A model generated the notes under the pieces. That model searched no databases. It was not told the origin of the DNA and saw only the letters and a program-made list of their open reading frames with translations. 64,000 nt of DNA from Gammaproteobacteria bacterium. GTDB lineage: Bacteria > Pseudomonadota > Gammaproteobacteria > Pseudomonadales > Azotimanducaceae. The stretch is taken from assembly GCA_028821515.1 (NCBI GenBank), contig JAPPGA010000034.1, positions 62,001 to 126,000 of the forward strand. The letters run 5' to 3'. Positions 18,766 through 26,337 of the stretch are shown here, piece after piece (the first letter of the stretch is position 1; each line of letters starts with the position of its first letter). The translations under genes were made by a program, and so were the position numbers.

Positions 18766-21192
18766 GTGACGACCTTCACCTACGACGCCGCGGGCAACCG
18801 CGCGAGCGTCAAGAACCCGAACCTGGGCGCGACCGTGAACGCGGGCGACGACACGAACAGAGTGCCGGTGAGCGTCAAGTTCGCCTACAACGGCCACGGC
18901 GAGCTGACCGAGCGCACCGACGCGCGCGGCGCGACCCACTACGGCTACGACAAGCTGGGCCGGCGCACCTGCGCGGCGGACCGCGGCGGCACCGCGACCT
19001 GGGAGTACGACCCGGCCAACGGCAGGGGCCTGCTGAAGCGCCGCGGCTACGACCGGGACACCGTCCGGACGAGCGCCTCGAACTGCCCGTTCGGCGACGA
19101 CTTCGCGGAGACCTATACCTACAACGACGACGCGCGGCTCGAGACGGTGACGACATCGATCGTCGACGACGCGAGCGCGACCACGACGCTGACGCGCAGG
19201 CACGCGTACGACGACTACGGGCGGCTTTCTTCGACGACCTATCCGTCGTCGGCGATGAACGCGGTGACGGTCGGCTACGAGTACAACGAGCACGGCTACC
19301 GGTCGAAGCTGAAGCACGGCTCCACCGAGCTGGTGAAGGTGACGGAGCAGACGGCCCGCGGCCAGTCGGCGGCGGAGACCTACGGCAACGGCGCGCGGAC
19401 CTGGCGGTCCTACGACAAGCTGGGTCGGCTGACCGACATCGACACGGTCCGCCGCGGGACGAAGATCCAGGACAACACCTACGCCTGGCGCAGCGACGGC
19501 TCGCTGCAGCGGCGCACGGCGCGCGCGGGGAGCCGGGTCAGGCGCGAGTACTTCGCCTACGACTATCTGAACCGGCTGACGCGGGCGGCGACGCACATCG
19601 CGGGCGCGGCGACGGCGAGCCGGACGCTGGCGTTCGGCTACGACCTTCGAGGCAACCTGAAGACCAGGACCAGCGACGTGTCGGGGGACGACAACGTGAC
19701 GAGCGCCTATCCGGAGACGTCGAACCGGCTTATTTCGGCCACCGTCGGCGACGTGCCGTACACGTTCCCGCACGACACCAGCGGCCACATCGAGCAATAC
19801 GAGTGCAAGGACCCGGACGAGAACGACGAGGTCGACCCCTGCGCCGACGTCGACGACACGTTCATCGACTGGAACGCGCGCGGACTCGCCGAGAAGGTGA
19901 CGGTGGGCGAGAGCAAGACCGCCGATACGCCGGCGGCGCGGGACAGCTTCCGCTACGGCCCGGACGGGGCGCGCTACTTCAAGAAGAGCGAGTGGACGGT
20001 CGGCTCCGGCGCCGCGGCGACCCTGAAGACGTCGCGCAAGTACTACGCGGGCGCGTACGAGAAGACGGTGACGGCGGGCGGCGAGACGGTGGAGCGCACG
20101 CGCATCGGCGACTCGGTGGTGCATGTCAGGACCACCCCCGCGAGCATGATGGCGAGCGCGCCGCCGCCGGTGTTCGAGTACGTCCACCGGGACCACCTGG
20201 GCTCGGTGGAGGCGGTGACGGACCAAGCCGGCAACGAGCTGATCGTGCTGGCCCACGACCCCTACGGGGAGCGGCGCAAGAAGGACTGGACCGGGCAGCT
20301 GGCGGATACGGAGATCGAGTCCCTGCTGAGCGCCCACGGCGAGCGGGTGTCGCGGGGATTCACCCGGCACGAGCACCTGGACCGCACCGGACTGATCCAC
20401 ATGAACGGGCGGATGTACGACCCGCGCCTGGGCCGGTTCCTGAGCCCGGACCCGATCGTCGGGGACCCGACCTCGAGCCAGTCGTGGAACCTCTACAGCT
20501 ACATCGGCAACAACCCGCTGAGCTACGTCGACCCGACCGGGCTGAATCGCGTGGAAGGGGGCTGCGGCTGGCTGTGCCCGGACGACATCGATGCGTGGTG
20601 GGACTGGCTGAACTTTGTGTACAGCTGGTGGGACATTCCCGCCAGCGGGTCGGGCCCCTACAGCAGTTCAGATCCCTACAGCGCATCCCACTACGAAAGC
20701 ACCAGCTCCAAAGCGAGAAAGACGCTCAGGGTCACGGACCAGAGCGTGGCGGACGAACCGACGGATTCGGCTGATGACGAGCGGAGTTTTGTGGAGAAGA
20801 TCTTTGAAGCCATTAAGGATGGTGCGACACGTATTCCCTTGGAAGACATACTAGGGAAGGCGTTGGAAAAGGCTTCCGAGGAGACTCTCGAACAGGTGAG
20901 AGCGCGTGGCGACGTAGTACTATCGGAGGTTGTTGTCTCGGACGCAACAGCGACCGGTTCGTTCGAGAATGCTAACGCCGTGGAAACGATCATCCCACAG
21001 GAGGGTGGAAGTAAACTGATCCTAGGCAAGGAGATGGGTGGAACATTCAAATCGTCCGCGGAAGAGCTGGTGTTAGAAAACCTTAAAGACATCGATGGAG
21101 CACAGAAGATCCCTTGGGTGCCTGAAATCAGGATGGAGTTGAAGTACATTAGTATTGATAAATTCGGAAACATTGAACACAAAAGGAAGTAG
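18766..21192 (+). CDS. Orphan RHS cassette 2 with unknown C-terminal toxin
   Basis: 808 residues from a nominal GTG. It lacks a signal peptide, FN3 array and SpvB domain, and homology to copy 1 simply begins at about 18738, so it is probably a 5'-truncated silent donor rather than an independent gene. The RHS core ends with NPLSYVDPTG. The C-terminus (about 215 residues) has a Trp-rich linker, the motif DQSVADEP (20737-20760) and a terminal domain I do not recognise, ending in IDKFGNIEHKRK. The last 300 bp are AT-richer than the core. A polytopic membrane protein follows, suggesting the toxin acts at or from the envelope. If it is expressed, a downstream or read-through promoter is needed. 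Confidence 0.75.
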   Translation: MTTFTYDAAGNRASVKNPNLGATVNAGDDTNRVPVSVKFAYNGHGELTERTDARGATHYGYDKLGRRTCAADRGGTATWEYDPANGRGLLKRRGYDRDTVRTSASNCPFGDDFAETYTYNDDARLETVTTSIVDDASATTTLTRRHAYDDYGRLSSTTYPSSAMNAVTVGYEYNEHGYRSKLKHGSTELVKVTEQTARGQSAAETYGNGARTWRSYDKLGRLTDIDTVRRGTKIQDNTYAWRSDGSLQRRTARAGSRVRREYFAYDYLNRLTRAATHIAGAATASRTLAFGYDLRGNLKTRTSDVSGDDNVTSAYPETSNRLISATVGDVPYTFPHDTSGHIEQYECKDPDENDEVDPCADVDDTFIDWNARGLAEKVTVGESKTADTPAARDSFRYGPDGARYFKKSEWTVGSGAAATLKTSRKYYAGAYEKTVTAGGETVERTRIGDSVVHVRTTPASMMASAPPPVFEYVHRDHLGSVEAVTDQAGNELIVLAHDPYGERRKKDWTGQLADTEIESLLSAHGERVSRGFTRHEHLDRTGLIHMNGRMYDPRLGRFLSPDPIVGDPTSSQSWNLYSYIGNNPLSYVDPTGLNRVEGGCGWLCPDDIDAWWDWLNFVYSWWDIPASGSGPYSSSDPYSASHYESTSSKARKTLRVTDQSVADEPTDSADDERSFVEKIFEAIKDGATRIPLEDILGKALEKASEETLEQVRARGDVVLSEVVVSDATATGSFENANAVETIIPQEGGSKLILGKEMGGTFKSSAEELVLENLKDIDGAQKIPWVPEIRMELKYISIDKFGNIEHKRK

Positions 21193-21202
21193 GGAAATAC
21201 CA

Positions 21203-21775
21203 ATGGGCCGGGACATGGTACGTTACATTTTCAGCATCGGGTTTTGTCTTTTGGGCACCTGGGTGGCGGTCGAAGGCTATGAGTTACTAAAGGGAGATCG
21301 AACCAGTCTGTTCGATAGAATCGCAATTTACATCTTTATTTGGTCACCTGTCCTATTGGCCGTGGGCGTAGCAGTATTGATTCGGGCCGCACGTATGGCG
21401 ACGTTCTCTCTTTGGGTGTTGGCAATGTGGTGGTTGTCACAGGGATTCAGCCTTGATTTGACAGGTCACATCATATTTTCCCTGACATGTATCGGTTATC
21501 TTTTCTGGGAAGGCTTCGGTACATATAAGAGTGCACGATCCCGACTTCGTATGTTGGTATTGCCTGCGGCTGCTTTCTTTATTTTGAGTGTTCCTGGGTA
21601 CGTAGCACAGTTTCTTTCAACTACGGATAAAGGAGTCTTGCAGATTATTGATCAGGCGTTTGGCAGCCAACGCATACTCTTTCTGTATGGTGTCATCGCC
21701 GTTGCGAGTTTCATCTACGACTGGTGCAGCGAGACGCCTCCGCAGGATAACGCGGCCGTTGAATCGAGAGCCTGA
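21203..21775 (+). CDS. Polytopic membrane protein, candidate immunity to cassette 2
   Basis: 190 residues with about five hydrophobic segments, including YIFSIGFCLLGTWVAV, IAIYIFIWSPVLLAVGVAVL and MLVLPAAAFFILSVPGYVA. The start at 21203 has AGGAAGTAGGGA just upstream and lies 10 bp after the cassette 2 stop. It is AT-richer than the RHS core, as expected for recently acquired immunity genes. The family is not recognised. Position directly behind a toxin C-terminus is the only functional hint; a membrane-spanning immunity protein would suit a toxin active at the inner membrane. Confidence 0.7.
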   Translation: MGRDMVRYIFSIGFCLLGTWVAVEGYELLKGDRTSLFDRIAIYIFIWSPVLLAVGVAVLIRAARMATFSLWVLAMWWLSQGFSLDLTGHIIFSLTCIGYLFWEGFGTYKSARSRLRMLVLPAAAFFILSVPGYVAQFLSTTDKGVLQIIDQAFGSQRILFLYGVIAVASFIYDWCSETPPQDNAAVESRA

Positions 21776-22239
21776 AATATACCTCATCAGGAATTCGAGT
21801 TTCTGGGCGAATAGCCGGAAATGCGCGCTGCTGTTGTGTTCGTCCGCGACGAACTTCGCACGGGGATCGGAAACGGACCAACTGCTCTGGGGATGATCGG
21901 CGACGTTGCTGGTTGTGGCGGTCCAATATGGTAAGGGTCGGATTCGCTGCCGCCTTGTGTGCATCTGGCTTGGTCGAGGAGAGATTTGGCGTAGCTGTCG
22001 CCGTTGCTGCAGCATGACGGCGAGCGAGACGTTCAACGTGTCCGGGTGCAAGACCGTGGTCTACCGGCCACACTGAACGGGGGGATTGATGACGTACGGT
22101 TGCTGCTTTGGAGGTGAGTGCGTGTCGTGTGATTTCGACGACGTGACGGTTGATTGAACTGCCGGGCTCGGGTCAAGCACTATCGTGGCGACGGCGGCGC
22201 AGCCAACCCGACGCCGGACTCTACTTGGAGTGTGGGGGC
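21776..22239. other. Non-coding scrap between cassettes 2 and 3
   Basis: About 460 bp without a supportable gene. Open frames on both strands are short and unlike any family I know. The RHS-homologous sequence of cassette 3 begins near 22240. Confidence 0.4.
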
Positions 22240-22560
22240 ACGCGGATCGCGGCGGAGCGGACGCATACCGCCAAGCAGCCCAGGCATGTGACGACGAGCT
22301 ACGTATACGACCACGACGGCGCCGGGCGGCTTGAGACCGGGACGACCGGCGACCAGACGACGACGTTCGCCTACGACGCCGCGGGCAACCGCGCGAGCGT
22401 CAAGAACCCGAACCTGGGCGCGACCGTGAACGCGGGCGACGACACGAACAGAGTGCCGGTGAGCGTCAAGTTCGCCTACAACGGCCACGGCGAGCTGCCC
22501 GTTCGGCGACGACTTCGCGGAGACGTACGCCTACAACGACGACGCGGCTCGAGACGGTGA
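22240..22560 (+). pseudogene. Broken 5' part of RHS cassette 3
   Basis: This encodes RHS-core sequence (RHVTTSYVYD, TTTFAYDAAGNRASVKN) in a different frame from the rest of the cassette. Compared with copy 1, 179 bp are missing at 22495-22497, where the junction falls on a CTG present at both deletion ends. A further 2-bp deletion occurs near 22541-22548. Together they separate this fragment from the downstream frame, so cassette 3 cannot be read from here. Confidence 0.8.
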
Positions 22561-24626
22561 CGACATCGATCGTCGACGACGCGAACGCGACCACGACGCT
22601 GACGCGCAGCCACACGTACGACGACTACGGACGGCTGGCGTCTACTACCTATCCGTCGTCGGCGACGGACGCCGTGAAGGTCGACTACGAGTACAACCGC
22701 CATGGCTACCGGTGGAAGCTGAAGCACGGCTCCACGGCGCTGGTCGAGGTGAAGAAGCAGACGGCCTACGGCCAGTCGAAGGCGGAGACCTACGGCAACG
22801 GCGTTCGGACCAGGCTGGACTACGACAAGCTGGGTCGGCTGACCGACATCGACACGGTCCGCCGCGGGACGAAGCTCCAGGACAACACCTACGCCTGGCG
22901 CAGCGACGGCTCGCTGCAGAGGCGCACGGCCCGGGCGGGGAGCTCGATCAGGCGCGAGCATTTCGCCTACGACTACCTGAACCGGCTGACGCGGGCGGCG
23001 ACGTTCATCGCGGGCTCGGCAACGGCGAGCCGGACCCTGACGTTCGGCTACGACCTTCGAGGCAACCTGAAGACCAGGGCCAGCGACGTGTCGGCGGACG
23101 ACGACGTGACGAGCGTCTACCCGGAGACGTCGAACCGGCTCACCTCCGCCACCGTCGGCGACGTGCCGTACACGTTCCCGCACGACACCAGCGGCCACAT
23201 CGAGCAATACGAGTGCAAGGACCCGGACGAGAACGACGAGGTCGACCCCTGCGCCGACGTCGACGACACGTTCATCGACTGGAACGCGCGCGGACTCGCC
23301 GAGAAGGTGACGGTGGGCGAGAGCAAGACCGCCGATACGCCGGCGGCGCGGGACAGCTTCCGCTACGGCCCGGACGGGGCGCGCTACTTCAAGAAGAGCG
23401 AGTGGACGGTCGGCTCCGGCGCCGCGGCGACCCTGAAGACGTCGCGCAAGTACTACGCGGGCGCGTACGAGAAGACGGTGACGGCGGGCGGCGAGACGGT
23501 GGAGCGCACGCGCATCGGCGACTCGGTGGTGCATGTCAGGACCACCCCCGCGAGCATGATGGCGAGCGCGCCGCCGCCGGTGTTCGAGTACGTCCACCGG
23601 GACCACCTGGGCTCGGTGGAGGCGGTGACGGACCAAGCCGGCAACGAGCTGATCGTGCTGGCCCACGACCCCTACGGGGAGCGGCGCAAGAAAGACTGGA
23701 CCGGGCAGCTGACGGATACGGAGATCGAATCCCTGCTGAACGCCCAGGGCGAGCGGGTGTCGCGGGGATTCACGCGGCACGAGCACCTGGACCGCACCGG
23801 ACTGATCCACATGAACGGGCGCATGTACGACCCGCGCTTGGGCCGGTTCCTTAGCCCCGACCCGATCGTCGGGGATCCCACCTCAAGCCAGTCCTGGAAC
23901 CTCTACAGCTACGTCAGAAACAACCCCTTGAGCTACGTCGATCCGACTGGGAAGACCGAGTTGGAGATTATTATCGTCACTGCGTCCCGGTGTGATTGGG
24001 TGTGCGGGGAGGACATCAACTATTGGTTGGAATGGTGGTATTGGTCGAACGGGTCGTGGATCCACTACAGTAGCTCGCAGGGCTACTCCTACAGCGATGA
24101 AATCATCCGCTCGATAGTCGAACAGGCGCTCAGGGCCCTAAAGACCGTCGACCAGAGTGTTGCGGACGAGTTGGCGCACAGCATGGATAAGGAGTTCGAC
24201 TATGCAGTGGTGAACGAGCCAGGGCTGGACGAGGGATGGGGCGGCATTCTCACGGACCCATTGACTTGGGTAGGTGGCTTCGGGAGCGCAGCGAGCAAGT
24301 TGCCTGCTCTGGCGCGAAGCGCATGGAGTTGGATTCGGAGCTTGTTCGTCCGCGGGCCAGGGGCTACTCATTTTGGGCCAAAGATACTCTCCCAACTCGA
24401 AAGGCGCGGATGGACAACTGATGATGTTCTATCAGCGATAGCCAATCCTGTACGAACAGTTCGCTGGAGAGACAGAAGGCACTTGCCTGGAGGAGGGCGT
24501 CTTGATGATCCCGCGACCGTGTACTATAGCAGGCATGGCGGCTATGTCGTCAGGAACGATAGAACCGGAGATATCGTTCAAATCTCCGACCGAAACAAAC
24601 CCAACTGGAAAGCTCCATGGGATTAA
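22557..24626 (+). CDS. Orphan RHS cassette 3 with colicin-E5-like tRNase C-terminus
   Basis: 689 residues from a nominal GTG, 5'-truncated. The RHS core ends at VDPTG (23951). The linker EIIIVTASRCDWVC closely resembles that of copy 1 (EILIVTASRCDWVC), then DQSVADEL (24150-24173). The last about 80 residues match what I know of the colicin E5 RNase family: ERRGWTTDDVLSAIANP, RHLPGGGRLDDPATVYY, GGYVVRNDRTGDIVQISDRN, PNWKAPW. Colicin E5 cuts tRNAs with queuosine-type anticodons (Tyr, His, Asn, Asp). The toxin stop overlaps the next gene by 10 bp. The call of the toxin family is confident; expression of the orphan is not. Confidence 0.85.
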   Translation: MTTSIVDDANATTTLTRSHTYDDYGRLASTTYPSSATDAVKVDYEYNRHGYRWKLKHGSTALVEVKKQTAYGQSKAETYGNGVRTRLDYDKLGRLTDIDTVRRGTKLQDNTYAWRSDGSLQRRTARAGSSIRREHFAYDYLNRLTRAATFIAGSATASRTLTFGYDLRGNLKTRASDVSADDDVTSVYPETSNRLTSATVGDVPYTFPHDTSGHIEQYECKDPDENDEVDPCADVDDTFIDWNARGLAEKVTVGESKTADTPAARDSFRYGPDGARYFKKSEWTVGSGAAATLKTSRKYYAGAYEKTVTAGGETVERTRIGDSVVHVRTTPASMMASAPPPVFEYVHRDHLGSVEAVTDQAGNELIVLAHDPYGERRKKDWTGQLTDTEIESLLNAQGERVSRGFTRHEHLDRTGLIHMNGRMYDPRLGRFLSPDPIVGDPTSSQSWNLYSYVRNNPLSYVDPTGKTELEIIIVTASRCDWVCGEDINYWLEWWYWSNGSWIHYSSSQGYSYSDEIIRSIVEQALRALKTVDQSVADELAHSMDKEFDYAVVNEPGLDEGWGGILTDPLTWVGGFGSAASKLPALARSAWSWIRSLFVRGPGATHFGPKILSQLERRGWTTDDVLSAIANPVRTVRWRDRRHLPGGGRLDDPATVYYSRHGGYVVRNDRTGDIVQISDRNKPNWKAPWD

Positions 24627-24970
24627 GTGAGTCAGAATTCAAATCCCTATGCCAGGCGGCCGGTGTACAGTTTTTTAACACTCACGATGCTTCGTTCTGT
24701 GTTGAAAGGTCTTCAGCCGAAGTATTTATCGGATGCTGCCGTGATCAAAGCTGGATCATTTTGGGAATCGAAGGATTCAAGATCACGGAGGATGCAACCC
24801 GTATCCTTGACTACTTGGTAGCAGATTTTTCCAGTATTGATTCGTCCCCAGAATCATGCGACGAAGCTTTGCTCTTTTTGAAATTTGACAAAGCTCTCGA
24901 AGCATCGCATTTCGACTTTACAATTGCTGACGGATCGGCAATACGCCGGCTGGTTCACGACCGAACGTAG
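24617..24970 (+). CDS. Probable immunity protein for the E5-like tRNase
   Basis: 117 residues, acidic, no signal peptide, so cytosolic, as needed against a tRNase. It starts with ATG 24617 inside the last codons of the toxin (10-bp overlap, different frame), the usual tight toxin-immunity arrangement. It is clearly AT-richer than the RHS core. I cannot assign a family from sequence alone; the role is inferred from position and size. Confidence 0.78.
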   Translation: MGLSESEFKSLCQAAGVQFFNTHDASFCVERSSAEVFIGCCRDQSWIILGIEGFKITEDATRILDYLVADFSSIDSSPESCDEALLFLKFDKALEASHFDFTIADGSAIRRLVHDRT

Positions 24971-25008
24971 GGTTGGTGTTTAGTTCCCACGTTGTCACCA
25001 TGGAGGGA

Positions 25009-25788
25009 ATGCAGCGGGCGACATTCATGCGGCTCACTTTAGCCAGGTTGGCCGTGGCGGGCACTCTAGGAGTCGGGATGAACACGGGCTGCGCGGTCCA
25101 CCCGGAGAGTGCCCACCACTATTTCACGACGCCGGAGACGGTGGCGGCGGCCAGGGCGATCCGCCGAGGCGATGCGAAAAGCCTGGAAAGGATGATCGCC
25201 GGGGGCCTGGACGTGAATGCGCGGGGACGCGAGGGGATGGACCTGCTGAAGTGGTCCCTGGGCCGGTTCTGCCTGGAGTGCTTCGACACGCTGCTCGAGA
25301 GCGGGGCGGACATCGAACGCCCGCCAGCAGGGAAGTACACGGGAAAGATCGAGCAGCTGTTCCTGATGCCCGTCATGGAATTGGCGGCGGGCTTGAACGA
25401 CCCGGCGTACCTAGCGTCGCTGTTGCGACACGGGGGCGATCCGAATGCACTCGACGTGTACGAGTCCAGAACGATCATCCACGATGCGATAATGCGTGAT
25501 CGAATCGAAAACGTCCGGCTATTGGTCGAGGCGGGCGCCGACATCGACGCGCCGGAGGGCGGCTCAATCACGCCGCTGCATAGGGCGGTGTATCTCAACA
25601 AGTACGACATCGCGTACTACCTGCTGGAACAGGGTGCCGACTCGACGCTGGAGAACAAAATGGGCCACTTGCCCGCCGATACGATCAAAATGTTCAAGAA
25701 CCGCGGCGTGAGCAGCGAGATGCACGGCTGGTACGTCAAAGTTGTGGAGCGGCTGGGGCTGGACCCCGACGATGTGACGCTGCAATGA
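25009..25788 (+). CDS. Ankyrin-repeat lipoprotein, paralogue of 17666-18451
   Basis: 259 residues, strongly similar along its whole length to the first ankyrin lipoprotein, with the same lipobox-like NTGC and shared blocks such as LERMIAGGLDVNA and LLESGADIERPPAG. The start at 25009 is chosen to match the paralogue (ATGCAGCG in both). It follows the E5 toxin-immunity pair although E5 toxins need a cytosolic immunity protein. It is best explained as a retained immunity gene for a lipase C-terminus formerly carried by cassette 3. Confidence 0.8.
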   Translation: MQRATFMRLTLARLAVAGTLGVGMNTGCAVHPESAHHYFTTPETVAAARAIRRGDAKSLERMIAGGLDVNARGREGMDLLKWSLGRFCLECFDTLLESGADIERPPAGKYTGKIEQLFLMPVMELAAGLNDPAYLASLLRHGGDPNALDVYESRTIIHDAIMRDRIENVRLLVEAGADIDAPEGGSITPLHRAVYLNKYDIAYYLLEQGADSTLENKMGHLPADTIKMFKNRGVSSEMHGWYVKVVERLGLDPDDVTLQ

Positions 25789-26327
25789 GGCTTGGGAGCG
25801 AGCAGCAGTGTCGGACACGCGCCAAAGTCTGCCTCAAGCGACATCGCGACTAGGCAGAGTTGGGCCCACCGTCTTGCGTCGCGAGGAGTAGGTGGACTCT
25901 TTGGCAAAGTTGTCTCTCGATCAGGTCCGCAACGCGAGTCTGTCGCCGATACAAACGGCGATCGGCTGTACCTGCGGGTGACCGAGCTGGCCATGCACTG
26001 GCATCACTGCTTGAATCCTGTCTTGATTTCACAAGGCGGATTGGTTGCTGACGTAATCGACTGAGCCATACCTGCTACCGTTCGGGCAATCTTCCGGCTC
26101 GTGCCGGCCGCTCCACTTCGTTCAGTCCCCGTCGACGGCGCAGCCGGGTTACGGGCGGCCTTCCTGCGGTTGGCATCCCCGCCTCAGTTTTGCCATGGGG
26201 TAGCGATGTAGCTCTTGACGCCGTTCTCCGTGACGCCCGTCACTCCGGCGTCCCCGCGTACGGTCAATGCTTCCCTTTGGCCCTGAGGCCAGGGCCGTGA
26301 TCGGCGAGTTAAGGTCGTCCGTCGCCT
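25789..26327. other. Spacer between ankyrin gene 2 and cassette 4
   Basis: About 540 bp. The first about 200 bp resemble the spacer after ankyrin gene 1. The remainder shows no supportable gene; a reverse-strand frame ending in SYIATPWQN (26184-26381) is short and unassigned. Confidence 0.45.
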
Positions 26328-26337
26328 CCACGTCGGC

